NCBI RefSeq assembly: GCF_000186265.1
Contig: NC_014934.1
Span: forward strand, 2,232,001-2,296,000
Origin: Cellulophaga algicola DSM 14237
GTDB lineage: Bacteria > Bacteroidota > Bacteroidia > Flavobacteriales > Flavobacteriaceae
DNA: 64,000 nucleotides
Reading direction: 5' to 3'
Positions 34,310 through 44,491 of this stretch are shown here, piece by piece (the stretch's first letter is position 1; each line of letters starts with the position of its first letter). The notes under the pieces were generated by a model. That model was not told the DNA's origin. It ran no database searches and saw only the letters and a list, made by a program, of their open reading frames with translations. A program made the translations under genes and the position numbers.

Positions 34310-34864
34310 TTGGCTAACGAAAAAATTATTTTAGGGATAGATCCTGGTACTACTATTATGGGTTTCGGACTCATAAAAGTGGTGAATAAAAAGATGGAGT
34401 TTCTTCAAATGAACGAGTTGTTATTGCAAAAATACAATGACCCCTACGTAAAACTTAAACTTATTTTTGAACGCACCATTGAGCTAATAGACACTTATCA
34501 CCCAGATGAAATAGCAATTGAAGCGCCTTTTTTTGGTAAAAATGTACAGTCTATGCTAAAACTAGGGCGAGCGCAAGGTGTGGCCATGGCAGCAGGATTG
34601 TCTCGTGAAATTCCTATTACAGAATACCTTCCTAAAAAAATTAAAATGGCTATTACGGGTAACGGTAATGCTAGTAAAGAACAGGTAGCGAAAATGCTTC
34701 AAAGCATGTTGGGACTTAAAACATTGCCTAAAAATCTAGATAGCACAGATGGCTTAGCGGCAGCAGTTTGTCATTTTTATAATGAAGGTAGAATAGAAGT
34801 AGGTAAAAACTACACTGGTTGGGATGCTTTTGTAAAACAAAACGAAAAAAGAGTAAAAAAATAA
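34310..34864 (+). CDS. ruvC: Holliday junction endonuclease RuvC
   Basis: Cuts four-way DNA junctions with RuvAB during recombination repair. Acidic active-site positions are visible in ILGIDPGTTIMGFG, DEIAIEAPFFGKN and DSTDGLAAAVCHF. 184 residues is usual. The start is TTG at 34310; no ATG fits, since the family begins right before the GIDPGT strand. Confidence 0.93.
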   Translation: MANEKIILGIDPGTTIMGFGLIKVVNKKMEFLQMNELLLQKYNDPYVKLKLIFERTIELIDTYHPDEIAIEAPFFGKNVQSMLKLGRAQGVAMAAGLSREIPITEYLPKKIKMAITGNGNASKEQVAKMLQSMLGLKTLPKNLDSTDGLAAAVCHFYNEGRIEVGKNYTGWDAFVKQNEKRVKK

Positions 34865-34906
34865 ACGCTTCTAGTAAGCCCTAGAAAGATCATTGTATAT
34901 TAAATT

Positions 34907-36043
34907 ATGTCCGGAATTTATATTCACATTCCTTTTTGCAAGCAAGCTTGTCATTATTGCGATTTTCATTTTTCGACCAGTATGGGGAAAAAGGAAGCCA
35001 TGTTGTCTGCGATAAAGCGAGAACTAGTACTCCGAAAAAGTGAGTTTAAAAATGAAGTAGTAGCGACTATTTATTTTGGAGGAGGAACACCATCTGTATT
35101 ATCTACAGAAGAAATACAAGGAATTATCAACTCGGTGTACGCTAATTATTCTGTGGTAGAAGGTCCTGAAATTACTTTAGAAGCTAATCCTGATGATCTT
35201 TCAGAAGATAAAATTAGAGTGCTTTCTAAAAGTCCTATTAACCGGTTAAGTATTGGTGTTCAATCGTTCTTTGAAGAAGACTTAAAAATGATGAACCGTG
35301 CACATAACTCTAAGGAAGCAAAAAAATCATTAGAAATTGCTACGCACTATTTTTCTAATATTTCTATTGATTTAATTTATGGATTGCCAGGTATGAGCAA
35401 TCAACGTTGGGAAGAAAATATAGCATTAGCCTTATCATTTGGTGTGCCGCATATATCTAGTTATGCGCTTACAGTAGAGCCGAAAACAGCCTTGGCAAAT
35501 TTTATAAAAAAAGGGATTATTAAACCTGTTGATGATGAAGTAGCTTCTGCCCATTTTAATATTCTTTTGCGAGAAATGGAAGCCAATGGCTTGGACGCTT
35601 ATGAAACTTCAAATTTTGGGAAGCCTGGTTTTTATTCAGAAAATAATACGGCCTATTGGTTGGGTAAAAAGTATATTGGCGTAGGCCCATCTGCACATTC
35701 TTATGACGGCATTCGTAGAGGATGGAATATCAATAATAATGCAAAATATATAAATGCTTTGGCAAATGATCAACTTCCTATGGAGGTTGAGGTGCTTTCT
35801 GAAACTGATCGTTACAATGAATATGTAATGACCGGTTTACGTACTATTTGGGGCGTTTCATTGACTAGAATATATTCAGATTTTGGTGCTAATTTTCATA
35901 AATACCTTTTGCAACAAGCAGAAAAACACATAAAACAAGAACTATTGGTTGTTGAGAATGATACGCTAATAACAACAAAAAAAGGGAAATTTTTGGCAGA
36001 TGGAATTGCCTCTGACCTTTTTATGATTAACTTGTCAGAGTAA
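34907..36043 (+). CDS. hemW: radical SAM heme chaperone HemW
   Basis: The CxxxCxxC cluster motif in PFCKQACHYCDF near residue 10 binds the 4Fe-4S/SAM centre. GGGTPSVLS, NRLSIGVQSF and SIDLIYGLPG are typical of the HemN/HemW group. The lack of the long N-terminal extension of HemN and the length of 378 residues point to HemW, which inserts heme into respiratory proteins, rather than the oxidase HemN. Confidence 0.9.
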   Translation: MSGIYIHIPFCKQACHYCDFHFSTSMGKKEAMLSAIKRELVLRKSEFKNEVVATIYFGGGTPSVLSTEEIQGIINSVYANYSVVEGPEITLEANPDDLSEDKIRVLSKSPINRLSIGVQSFFEEDLKMMNRAHNSKEAKKSLEIATHYFSNISIDLIYGLPGMSNQRWEENIALALSFGVPHISSYALTVEPKTALANFIKKGIIKPVDDEVASAHFNILLREMEANGLDAYETSNFGKPGFYSENNTAYWLGKKYIGVGPSAHSYDGIRRGWNINNNAKYINALANDQLPMEVEVLSETDRYNEYVMTGLRTIWGVSLTRIYSDFGANFHKYLLQQAEKHIKQELLVVENDTLITTKKGKFLADGIASDLFMINLSE

Positions 36044-36055
36044 ATACAACCATTT

Positions 36056-36805
36056 TTGAAAGCTATAATCACACATAAAAAAGAATCTTATTCTATAGAT
36101 CTCTCTAAACCGTTAGATATCTCAATTCCACTTCGGGGAGATACCACTAATGTAAATGCATGGTATACAGAGCCGCCAAAAATAACCCCACATACGGAGG
36201 GCGAATTTGTGGGTAAAGTAACGGAAGGTGCCTCTACCAATTTTAATGATATTTGGTTTAATCCTCACGCACACGGAACACATACAGAATGTGTTGGGCA
36301 TATTACAGAGGAGTTTCATTCCGTAAATAAAAATTTAAAAAAATATTTTTTTTTGGCTTCGGTCATAACGATAGCACCAGAAAAAAAGCAGGAAGATTTT
36401 GTGATTTCTAAAAAGCAATTGCAATATGCATTAAAGAACTTTGTGGGAGATGCTCTAGTCATCAGAACCTTGCCTAATTTGAAAGATAAAATGAGTCGGA
36501 AATATTCTAATTCTAATCCGCCATATTTGTTAGAAGATGCAGTTAATTATCTTGTTGAGCTTGGTGTTGAACATTTGTTAGTAGATTTGCCTTCTATAGA
36601 CAAAGAAAAAGACGGCGGCGAGCTATTAGGTCATAATGCTTTTTGGAATACAACTGGGACGCTACGGAAACAAGCAACGATAACGGAATTTATTTTTGTT
36701 GGCAATGTCATTAAAGATGGATTGTATTTTCTGAATTTACAAGTAGCACCATTTGAAAATGATGCGAGTCCGAGTAGACCAGTCTTATATAAAATTAAAG
36801 AGTAA
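36056..36805 (+). CDS. cyclase-family hydrolase (kynurenine formamidase-like)
   Basis: Carries the metal motif of PF04199 in HAHGTHTECVGH near residue 80, with DISIPL near the N-terminus. Members hydrolyse amide or ester bonds, for example N-formylkynurenine. The substrate here cannot be named. The start is TTG at 36056. Its stop overlaps the ATG of the DUF4230 gene (TAATG). Confidence 0.8.
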   Translation: MKAIITHKKESYSIDLSKPLDISIPLRGDTTNVNAWYTEPPKITPHTEGEFVGKVTEGASTNFNDIWFNPHAHGTHTECVGHITEEFHSVNKNLKKYFFLASVITIAPEKKQEDFVISKKQLQYALKNFVGDALVIRTLPNLKDKMSRKYSNSNPPYLLEDAVNYLVELGVEHLLVDLPSIDKEKDGGELLGHNAFWNTTGTLRKQATITEFIFVGNVIKDGLYFLNLQVAPFENDASPSRPVLYKIKE

Positions 36806-37455
36806 TGGATAATATTTTTGATACTTTTTTAGGTTTAATTCTAGGTGCAATTGTAACCTATTGGTTGTTTAATTTATTCCGAAAAAAGAAAAGTAGAGAG
36901 CTTACCGAGGTACAGTCACTTGTATTATTAGAAAAAATAAAAAGTGTTTGTAAACTTGTTACAGTAGAAGGAGATTTTGCAGAAATTTACCGATATGAGA
37001 ATACTAAAGAGCGTTTTTTAAGCTTAGTTTCTAGTAAGAAAAAGGCTTTAATTGTTATTAATGCAAAAGCCCAAATTGGGTATGATTTAAAGAAGTTGAT
37101 CTTGAATGCTGATAATGATCGCAAAATAATACTTCTCAAAAGCTTTCCAGAACCCGAGATACTTTCTATTGAACCTGAATTGGATTTTTACGATATTAAA
37201 AACGGAATGTTCAACGCGTTTACTCCAGATGACTTAACGGTTTTAAACCAAGAGGCTAAGCAGCATATACGGGATAAGATTCCTGAAAGCGGACTGATGG
37301 ATACCGCACGAAGCGAAGCTTTAGAAGCCATTTTATTAATTGAGTCTATTGTGGAAACTATAGGGTGGAAGTTGGATTACTCTGCGTTAAAGATTGATGC
37401 AAAAGAGCAATTATCAGAACGGAAAAGTAAATTAACTAGATTTTTAGAATCATGA
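36805..37455 (+). CDS. DUF4230 membrane-anchored protein
   Basis: An N-terminal helix (FLGLILGAIVTYWLFNLF) is followed by a DUF4230 domain (VQSLVLLEKIKSVCKLVTVEGDF, KALIVINAKAQIGYDL). Function of the family is unknown. It overlaps its upstream neighbour by one base and its downstream neighbour by four, so the three genes form an operon. Confidence 0.85.
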   Translation: MDNIFDTFLGLILGAIVTYWLFNLFRKKKSRELTEVQSLVLLEKIKSVCKLVTVEGDFAEIYRYENTKERFLSLVSSKKKALIVINAKAQIGYDLKKLILNADNDRKIILLKSFPEPEILSIEPELDFYDIKNGMFNAFTPDDLTVLNQEAKQHIRDKIPESGLMDTARSEALEAILLIESIVETIGWKLDYSALKIDAKEQLSERKSKLTRFLES

Positions 37456-37859
37456 AATTAAGAAACCTCTTTGCAATAAGTTTATTTTTAGTATTTTCAT
37501 TTTATACCTTCGGACAAACAGAAAAATCAATGAATACATTCGATCCTAACTATGCACACACCGTTTTCTTCTGGTTGCATCATCCAGATAGTAAAGAAGA
37601 CTGTAAGGCTTTTGAAACCTCATTACGTAAGTTTTTAGACCATTCAGCGTATGCTAAAACAAAATTCATAGGAAAACCACCAAGAGCAAGTAGAGAAGTT
37701 GTAGATGGTTCTTTTACCTATTCTTTAGTGGTGACATTTGAATCTGCAGAAGCTCAAGAGGCGTATCAAAAAGAAGCGCCACATTTATTATTTATAGAAG
37801 AATCTAGTAAATTGTGGGATAAAGTTATTGTTTACGATTCTAAAGATATAGCTCTTTAA
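37452..37859 (+). CDS. secreted Dabb-type ferredoxin-like barrel protein
   Basis: A signal peptide (NLFAISLFLVFSFYTFG) precedes a stress-responsive A/B barrel domain (Dabb): YAHTVFFWLHHPDSKEDCKAF, then YSLVVTFESAEAQEAYQ. Dabb proteins are small dimeric barrels, some of which act as cyclases; the role here is not known. It overlaps the DUF4230 gene by four bases. Confidence 0.75.
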   Translation: MKLRNLFAISLFLVFSFYTFGQTEKSMNTFDPNYAHTVFFWLHHPDSKEDCKAFETSLRKFLDHSAYAKTKFIGKPPRASREVVDGSFTYSLVVTFESAEAQEAYQKEAPHLLFIEESSKLWDKVIVYDSKDIAL

Positions 37860-38101
37860 AAACAGGTATCTATTGTGACTAGATTTTAAGGGTATATTAT
37901 AAATGTTGGCAATAGTTTAAATTAAACCTTATAAAGATGATGATCCCGAAAGTAACTCAAGGAAGTACAAAAAAAATACATACCTTTTTGGACATAATTC
38001 TTATTTGATGGTTATTTGATAGTTGTGGAATAGAAATTTTTAACTAGCAGATAAACAGTTGTGTTTTATTTGACGACATAATTAATCATAGCCGTATACA
38101 C

Positions 38102-38461
38102 ATGAATATAGAAGTATTTAGAGCATATTGCATCGCTAAAAAGGGAGTTACAGAAGAATTTCCTTTTGATGAAGATACTTTAGTTTTCAAAGTTATGGGT
38201 AAAATGTTTGCCTTATCCTCACTAAAAAGATTACCTACTCAAGCCAACTTAAAATGCAATCCAGATAGAGCACTTACTCTTCGCGAGGAGCATGATGGTG
38301 TGATTATTCCTGGATATCATATGAGTAAAATACATTGGAATACGCTGTTTCTTGAACGTGTTCCTCCAGAATTGTTGAAAGAGCTAATCGATCATTCTTA
38401 TGATCTAGTTGTTTCTAAACTTACCAAAAAAGTAAAAGAGGCACTAAATTCTCTTGATTAA
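38102..38461 (+). CDS. MmcQ/YjbR-family protein
   Basis: A 119-residue protein with the CyaY-like fold family's landmarks: YCIAKKGVTEEFPFDEDTLVFKV, then GYHMSKIHWNTLFLERVP and a final DHSYDLVVSKLTKK. Members are described as DNA-binding, but the cellular role is unclear. It has its own 240-base upstream region in which I see no gene. Confidence 0.85.
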   Translation: MNIEVFRAYCIAKKGVTEEFPFDEDTLVFKVMGKMFALSSLKRLPTQANLKCNPDRALTLREEHDGVIIPGYHMSKIHWNTLFLERVPPELLKELIDHSYDLVVSKLTKKVKEALNSLD

Positions 38462-38656
38462 AAGCTTTCTTAAAAAACGTTTGTCTACAGATATTTGCTG
38501 TTCGTCTACACTTCATAAGGTAATGGTCGGTTTTCTAAAATTTTGTGTGTAGTGCTGTACTACCTTTACACCAGTAATGAAGCAAAACACTAAAAATATA
38601 TAAGAAATCTCAAATCTTACTTGTAGCTAGTTCCCCCCGAGCCCTATAGGTAATTA

Positions 38657-38682
38657 GACCAGCGAAAGCTGGTCTTTTTTAT
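38657..38682 (+). terminator. strong rho-independent terminator
   Basis: AGACCAGC, loop GAAA, GCTGGTCT, then six T. It could end either the mmcQ-like transcript or a small RNA made from 38462-38656, which contains no gene. Confidence 0.8.
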
Positions 38683-38696
38683 TTTTTAATATAACC

Positions 38697-38704
38697 TATC
38701 TTTG
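38697..38704 (+). promoter_or_regulatory. candidate -7 box for the MutS-like gene
   Basis: TATCTTTG fits TAnnTTTG and lies 23 bases before the ATG, directly after the terminator. The -33 TTG is not evident. Confidence 0.45.
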
Positions 38705-38727
38705 CCTTTCATTTTATATATGTTTCA

Positions 38728-40500
38728 ATGCAAGGTTTAAAGTCATTCTATTCTGAAAAGATCACAGAATTAAACAAGCAGCTTTCTGGTGTTAAATCGC
38801 AATTATTGCGATCTAGTATGGTGAGGTTGGTTGTTTTTATTCTTATGATTGTGGGTGTCGCTCTTTTTTATGATACTCCACAAGCAGTAATAGGGATTGT
38901 TTTATTTTCCATAATATTATTTCTTATACTCGTTTCTAGACATACTAGTTTACAGTATAAACGTGATAAAATTTTAGCGCTTTTACATATTAACGAAACA
39001 GAGATTAAGATATTAGATCGTGATTTTCATGAACAACCAGATGGGAGTGAGTTTAAAGATCCGTTGCATTATTTTAGTCAAGATATTGACTTATTTGGCA
39101 AGGGCTCTTTCTACCAATATTTAAATAGAACTGTATTGCCTCAAGGTAGTGAGCGCTTAGCTTCTTTATTTGTAGCAAATGAAATTACGGGGATCGAGGA
39201 AAAGCAGGAAGCAATCAAAGAGCTTTCTCAATTACCAGATTGGCGCCAGGAGTTCACGGCAGTAGCATCATTAGTAAAAACAGAAACCCCTTACCAAGCA
39301 ATTATAACTTGGATCAATGAATACCAGCGTTTTCTTCCAAAATTTATGAAAACGTTACCCTACATTTTTTGGGGTATATCTGTTTTAGCAATCCTTGGTT
39401 ATTTTATCATTCCATTATCAATTTTTGCTTTATTGGTTGTTTTTGTGGTAGGACTTATTGGTACTAGTTTTTATATAAAGCATATCAATAAATTGTCTAA
39501 TGATACGGGTAAAATTCAAACCACATTTCATCAATATCAAAAATTAATTCTAGAAATAGAGAAGGTAGAATTTAACACGAAACTTTTAAAAGAAAAACGT
39601 GCGGCTATTTTAAATGAATCCGAAAAAACGTCAGATGTATTGCATGAATTTTCAAAAATATTAGATGCTTTAGATCAACGTAATAATATGTTATTCGGAA
39701 TTTTTGCTAATGGTTTTATGCTTTGGGATATCTATCAATCCTATAAAATTGAAGATTGGATTTCTAAGCATGGTGAAAAGATAGAAGGCTGGTTTGACAC
39801 CATTGCTTTCTTTGATGCTTATAATAGTCTAGCCAATTTTGCATACAACCATCCAGTCTATGTGTATCCTAAATTAGTTGCATCTAATGTGGTCTTAAAA
39901 TCTATAGGGGCTGGACATCCACTTTTAAATCCAGAAAAAAGTGTTTTAAATGATATTCAGATAGACAGTGAGCAGTTTTTTATTATTACAGGGGCTAATA
40001 TGGCAGGAAAGAGTACTTTTTTACGAACAGTTTCTCTGCAAATTGTAATGGCAAATGTAGGTTTGCCTTTGTGCGCAAAGTCCGCAGAATACACTCCTAT
40101 TAAGTTAATTACCAGTATGCGTACTACAGATTCTCTTACAGATGATGAATCGTATTTCTTTTCTGAATTAAAAAGGCTTCGCTTTATCGTCGATGAAATT
40201 AAAACAGACCGCTATTTCATTGTCTTAGATGAAATTTTAAAAGGCACCAATAGTACGGATAAAGCCATAGGATCTCGAAAATTTGTTGAAAAACTTATCG
40301 GAGGAAAAGCTACAGGTATTATTGCAACACATGATTTAAGTTTATGTGAAGCGGCAAATGATTTACTACAAGTGAAGAATCATTATTTTGATGCAGAAAT
40401 TATAGCTGATGAATTGCACTTTGATTATAAATTTAAAGATGGAATTTGCCAAAACATGAATGCATCATTTTTGTTGAAAAAGATGCAGATTGTAGATTAA
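38728..40500 (+). CDS. membrane-anchored MutS-like ATPase
   Basis: The C-terminal ATPase domain is MutS type: Walker A GANMAGKST at 422-430, then TDSLTDDESYFFSELKRL, FIVLDEILKGTNSTDK and GIIATHDLSL. Unlike MutS it has no mismatch-recognition domain, and instead has two helices near residues 30-70 and two near 205-250. This layout occurs in Bacteroidota proteins annotated as MutS-related. A mismatch-repair role is doubtful; a membrane-linked DNA role is possible. Confidence 0.85.
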   Translation: MQGLKSFYSEKITELNKQLSGVKSQLLRSSMVRLVVFILMIVGVALFYDTPQAVIGIVLFSIILFLILVSRHTSLQYKRDKILALLHINETEIKILDRDFHEQPDGSEFKDPLHYFSQDIDLFGKGSFYQYLNRTVLPQGSERLASLFVANEITGIEEKQEAIKELSQLPDWRQEFTAVASLVKTETPYQAIITWINEYQRFLPKFMKTLPYIFWGISVLAILGYFIIPLSIFALLVVFVVGLIGTSFYIKHINKLSNDTGKIQTTFHQYQKLILEIEKVEFNTKLLKEKRAAILNESEKTSDVLHEFSKILDALDQRNNMLFGIFANGFMLWDIYQSYKIEDWISKHGEKIEGWFDTIAFFDAYNSLANFAYNHPVYVYPKLVASNVVLKSIGAGHPLLNPEKSVLNDIQIDSEQFFIITGANMAGKSTFLRTVSLQIVMANVGLPLCAKSAEYTPIKLITSMRTTDSLTDDESYFFSELKRLRFIVDEIKTDRYFIVLDEILKGTNSTDKAIGSRKFVEKLIGGKATGIIATHDLSLCEAANDLLQVKNHYFDAEIIADELHFDYKFKDGICQNMNASFLLKKMQIVD

Positions 40501-40537
40501 TAGTTTATTAATAAATCAAAGACATAAAATTTTATAA

Positions 40538-41539
40538 ATGGATTCATTAACACAAATAGTACTTGGTGCAGCCGTTGGCGAAGCTGTATTAGGAAAAAAA
40601 GTGGGGAATAAAGCCATGCTTTTTGGTGCCATTGCAGGAACGATACCGGACTTAGATGTTTTTGCACGGTTTCTTACTGATCCTGTTTCTGCTATAGAAT
40701 GGCATCGTGGCTTTAGCCATTCTATTTTATTTTCAATATTATTTGCTCCTATTTTTGGATGGATAGTTTTTAAACTACTACCCAAGAAAGAGGCCAGTTG
40801 GAAAGATTGGTCTTGGTTAATGTTTTGGGGGCTTTTTACGCATCCCATTTTAGATTCTTTTACAACATGGGGCACACAACTTTTTTGGCCTTTTAAAACC
40901 CGCTTAGCCTTTCAAAATATTTTTGTTATAGATCCATTATACACCCTCCCCTTTTTAGTACTCTTGGTGCTGGCTATGTTTCAAAAGCGGACTTCAATAA
41001 AGCGAAGAAGGTACAACAACTGGGGATTAATCATTAGTTCTGCATATTTGTTGTTATCGCTGGTATTAAAAGCTATTACCTATCATAAGTTTACACAAGC
41101 ATTAACAGAACAAGGTATTGAATATATTGAAATAGATACAAGACCAAGTCCGTTTAATACCATTCTCTGGACCGCAAATGTGGATACTAAAGATGCATAT
41201 TTAATTGCGAATTATTCTTTTTTTGATACCAAGCCAATCACTTTTGAATCCTATCCTAAAAATCATGAACTTTTAGGAGATTTAAAGAATAATGATAAAG
41301 TAAATCGCTTAGAGCGTATCGCAGAAGGGTGGTATATCATAACAAAAGATAACGGACAATTGTTTTTCAATGACCTTAGGTTTGGTTTGATGAGCATGGA
41401 TCCAAAAGAGAAAAATTTTGCATTTAAGTACCAATTGACCAACACGCAAGGTAAATTAGATATTGTGGAAACTCCCAAAAATGTGGGGGATGCTAAGAAG
41501 TTAATGCGAGAACTTTGGAACCGAATCTTAGGAAACTAA
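40538..41539 (+). CDS. YdjM-like membrane-bound metal-dependent hydrolase
   Basis: The N-terminus has the family's MDSLTQIVLGAAVGEAVLG and IPDLDVFARF, then WHRGFSHSI and HPILDSFTTWGTQLFWPF, whose His/Asp residues are likely metal ligands. Four or five helices occupy the first 190 residues; the last 140 are soluble. The biochemical reaction is unknown. 333 residues is normal for the flavobacterial form. Confidence 0.82.
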   Translation: MDSLTQIVLGAAVGEAVLGKKVGNKAMLFGAIAGTIPDLDVFARFLTDPVSAIEWHRGFSHSILFSILFAPIFGWIVFKLLPKKEASWKDWSWLMFWGLFTHPILDSFTTWGTQLFWPFKTRLAFQNIFVIDPLYTLPFLVLLVLAMFQKRTSIKRRRYNNWGLIISSAYLLLSLVLKAITYHKFTQALTEQGIEYIEIDTRPSPFNTILWTANVDTKDAYLIANYSFFDTKPITFESYPKNHELLGDLKNNDKVNRLERIAEGWYIITKDNGQLFFNDLRFGLMSMDPKEKNFAFKYQLTNTQGKLDIVETPKNVGDAKKLMRELWNRILGN

Positions 41540-41573
41540 TACTGATGTGTTTATTACACAAAGCGTCTCGCTT

Positions 41574-42674
41574 CTAAAGGTTTTTCATTTGCAGTTTATG
41601 AAATGAATCTGCTTGTAGCTTTAGCAATTCTTCTACTTTTTGTTTTTTATAATCGTAGATTGCTTTTTCTTCAGCGATGTCTGCATAAATCTTATTGTTT
41701 AAAGATTCATCCGTAGCTACAAGTAAATCGCGCTGCTTTACTTTTTGAGTCACCCAAGATTTAACTACACTTTCTTCTTCTTCCAATTTGTAATCATACG
41801 TGCCTTTAGGCGATAAAAGTTTCGCAATGATTGGCGAAGTTTCTATAGCAAGAAAAAGTAAGAAAATAAAGAATGAGGGTAACCATGGCAATTTATTTAA
41901 TGCGGTGATTCTAGCCATAAGTCCATCAAAACCATCTATGATGGGTTGGGAGTCTGTTACAGATGTTGTGTACTGATTATTAAGAAGAGTAATTTGAGAT
42001 ATTAGGGCTGTAATTTTTTGAGCATTAGTTTCTTTCAAAGTGTTCAATTCTTTTAGTGCAGCATCATGTTTATCTCGTTTTTCTTTATACACAGGTCCTT
42101 TTCCTAATAGTTTGGTGCCAGCGGTGCCTTCTGCCTCAGATATGTAGGTATCATAAAGTGCATTTGTTGCTGCTTCTTGAGTTGTTATTTCTGTTTTTAA
42201 TGCAGTAATGTCATTATTTAATTCTTCAATTGCAGGAGTGTATTGTAAGGCAATTTGATCCTTATTTGCTAAGGTTAGTTCATTCTTTTGTTCTAATAAA
42301 ACTTGATTGATTTCTTTCTCAAATATTTTCATTTCTAAAGGCTTAGAGATTACAATGGCAATAATTACGGCTAGAATAATTCGTGGTGTGGCTTGTAGTA
42401 ATTCGCTGCCAAATTTATCTCTCTTTCTAATGGTAGAAACAATGAAACGATCTAAATTAAAAATTAGTAATCCCCAAACGAGTCCGAAGAAAGAGGCCGT
42501 ATAGGCATTGTCAAAAACAGTGTATAAAGCATAACTACTGGCAATGAAAGCTATAACAGCAGTAAAGAATACCGTAGCGCCTATTCCTGCATATTTGTTG
42601 CGCTCCCCTTGCGAACATTCGGCGAGTATTTCAGAATCGGCTCCTGAGCACAGGATAAAAAAAAGTTGTAACAT
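41574..42674 (-). CDS. DUF4407 membrane protein
   Basis: Begins LQLFFILCSGADSEILAECS, typical of DUF4407. Three helices lie in residues 25-110 (GATVFFTAVIAFIASSYALY and others) and one near 265 (WLPSFFIFLLFLAIETSP). Between them is a coiled coil of about 140 residues rich in Lys, Glu and Leu. Function unknown. The family often occurs with envelope genes. Confidence 0.85.
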   Translation of the reverse strand: MLQLFFILCSGADSEILAECSQGERNKYAGIGATVFFTAVIAFIASSYALYTVFDNAYTASFFGLVWGLLIFNLDRFIVSTIRKRDKFGSELLQATPRIILAVIIAIVISKPLEMKIFEKEINQVLLEQKNELTLANKDQIALQYTPAIEELNNDITALKTEITTQEAATNALYDTYISEAEGTAGTKLLGKGPVYKEKRDKHDAALKELNTLKETNAQKITALISQITLLNNQYTTSVTDSQPIIDGFDGLMARITALNKLPWLPSFFIFLLFLAIETSPIIAKLLSPKGTYDYKLEEEESVVKSWVTQKVKQRDLLVATDESLNNKIYADIAEEKAIYDYKKQKVEELLKLQADSFHKLQMKNL

Positions 42675-42786
42675 AATTGATTTGATTAATGATTGATGAG
42701 TATCTAAAGTACAAATTCTATTTGAAAAATTATGTTAAACTAGTACTATGGTGCTACAGGCATTTCATTAAGGAGTTTTTTAATAT

Positions 42787-42818
42787 AAAAAAAGCCTTCG
42801 TTTAGAAGACTTTTTTAG
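42787..42818 (-). terminator. terminator of the BlaI/M56 operon
   Basis: On the minus strand AAGTCTTC, loop TAAAC, GAAGGCTT and a run of seven T. It lies just past the corrected end of the M56 gene at 42829, which supports that end. Confidence 0.75.
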
Positions 42819-42828
42819 AATCAATGTT

Positions 42829-44489
42829 TTAGTTTTTAATGACGATTGGGTTTTTTGAAATTTTAACGGTAGGGTTTTTACTTCCCGTATTTCTAGTATC
42901 TATGTTTAACTTATTATTGTTTTTGATTAAATCAATGGCTTTGTCTGAGCTTATTGCCTTTCCTTCATAATAGAAGTTGGCATTTTTTTTAGCCATTTCC
43001 ATAACGTGGTCTAAGGGACTCTTTGGTGGTGCTGGGGTAGCGGCGGTAAAATAGGATTAGTTTCTTCTTTTTTTACCAAAGCAGTGTATTTCTCATAAAG
43101 ATTCATTATTTTTTTATAGCGTGCATTTAGTTCCTCTAAAGTTCCAGTTCCTTGTTTGGTATATGCACTAACCGCATTCCCATATCTATTTGCATTCTCA
43201 AGAAACAGTTGTTTTGCTTTAGCTAGTTCTGTTGAATTACTCTCGCTAATAGGCAATGGAGGTGGAGGTGGTGGAGGTAATAGTTTTTTGTCTTCGGCTG
43301 TTAATTCGCTAGTTTTTTTATATTCCTTTTGTCCGTTTTTAATTAGTGTAGTATAAGGTTTAATTGGGGGTGTTGCCGCCGTAACTTTAGCTCTGTTTGT
43401 ATTTGATAGATTATAGTACATGGTTACTAAATTGGAAAAGATATCGTCCATTTTTCTCTTTTCTGATTCCGGCTTGTGAATGTAATGTGGTTTTTCCTTT
43501 GTCAAAACTACGTATGCGTTATACTCTTTTTTGTAACTTTCAATTTCATCTTGTAAGTGGTTTGTGCTGACTTTGTTCAAATCTGATGGCGAACTTAGTT
43601 CACTGTTTTCTTGAGAAGGCTTTTCCATTTTTAAGATCTTTTTCTCGCTAAAGCCATATAAGGCAAATACGAAAATAGGTAGGGCTAGTAAACTGCGTAA
43701 CCAAACGGCTTTTTTTGATGTTGTTTTTTTCATGATGGTAAAACGTTTTTTGATTGATGAATAATTGATGGCATTTGCCAATTGGGTTTCTGTAGCATTT
43801 GATGAGAATGCTAATAATATTTGTTGATAATTTGGTAATTGGGTTCCTTTTTTTAGAACGGCTTGATCTGCTAAGAATTCATGATTTAGTTTAATGGCTC
43901 CTTTGAACAAATAGACCAAAGGGTTAAACCATAATAAAACTTGTATTAATTCTATGAAGAGCACATCTATACTGTGCTTTTGTGCCGCATGTGTTTGCTC
44001 ATGCAAAAGCACCGCTTCAGGAATTTCATGGGCTTCAAATTTTTGTTTGTTCAAAAAAATAAAATTGAAGAAGGTGTGCGGTGACAGTCTTTCTTCTAAT
44101 AACACATGAATGCTACGGTCATATTTAATTTTTGGGTTTCTTTTTATTCGTGTGCTTAATTTAAATAAATTATTGCAAAATTTATAACCAAATACCAAGA
44201 CTCCAATTCCATATATAACCCAAAGGGAAGGTGTTATAAGGTCATTTTTTTGAGTAGGCAAAGGCATTTCTTTTATAGTAAACTCTGATACAGCGATATC
44301 CACGATGGGTTCAGGGCTTATATAGATGTATTCAGTAAATAATATAGTAGGTATTACTGCTGCAACTATTAGTGCCGTAAGGAGATAAAATCGTTTAAAG
44401 GTATGCATGCTTTCATTTTCTAACATTACTTTGTAGAAAACAAAAAAGATAGCTAGGCATGCTGTTACTTTTATAAGATATAGCCCCAT
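42829..44489 (-). pseudogene. M56 (BlaR1-like) metalloprotease gene with a one-base frameshift
   Basis: The open frame stops at 43011 with PPLPQHHQRVP. Adding one C to CTACCCCAGC (coding strand, about 43032-43041) continues as PAPPKSPLDHVMEMAKKNA and then FYYEGKAISSDKAIDLIKNN to a stop at 42829. That tail is the usual C-terminus of this family, so the correct product is 553 residues. N-terminal helices and the zinc motif in LLHEQTHAAQKHS are intact. It may be a real mutation or a sequencing error. The upstream BlaI gene is its likely partner. Confidence 0.75.
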
Positions 44490-44491
44490 AA

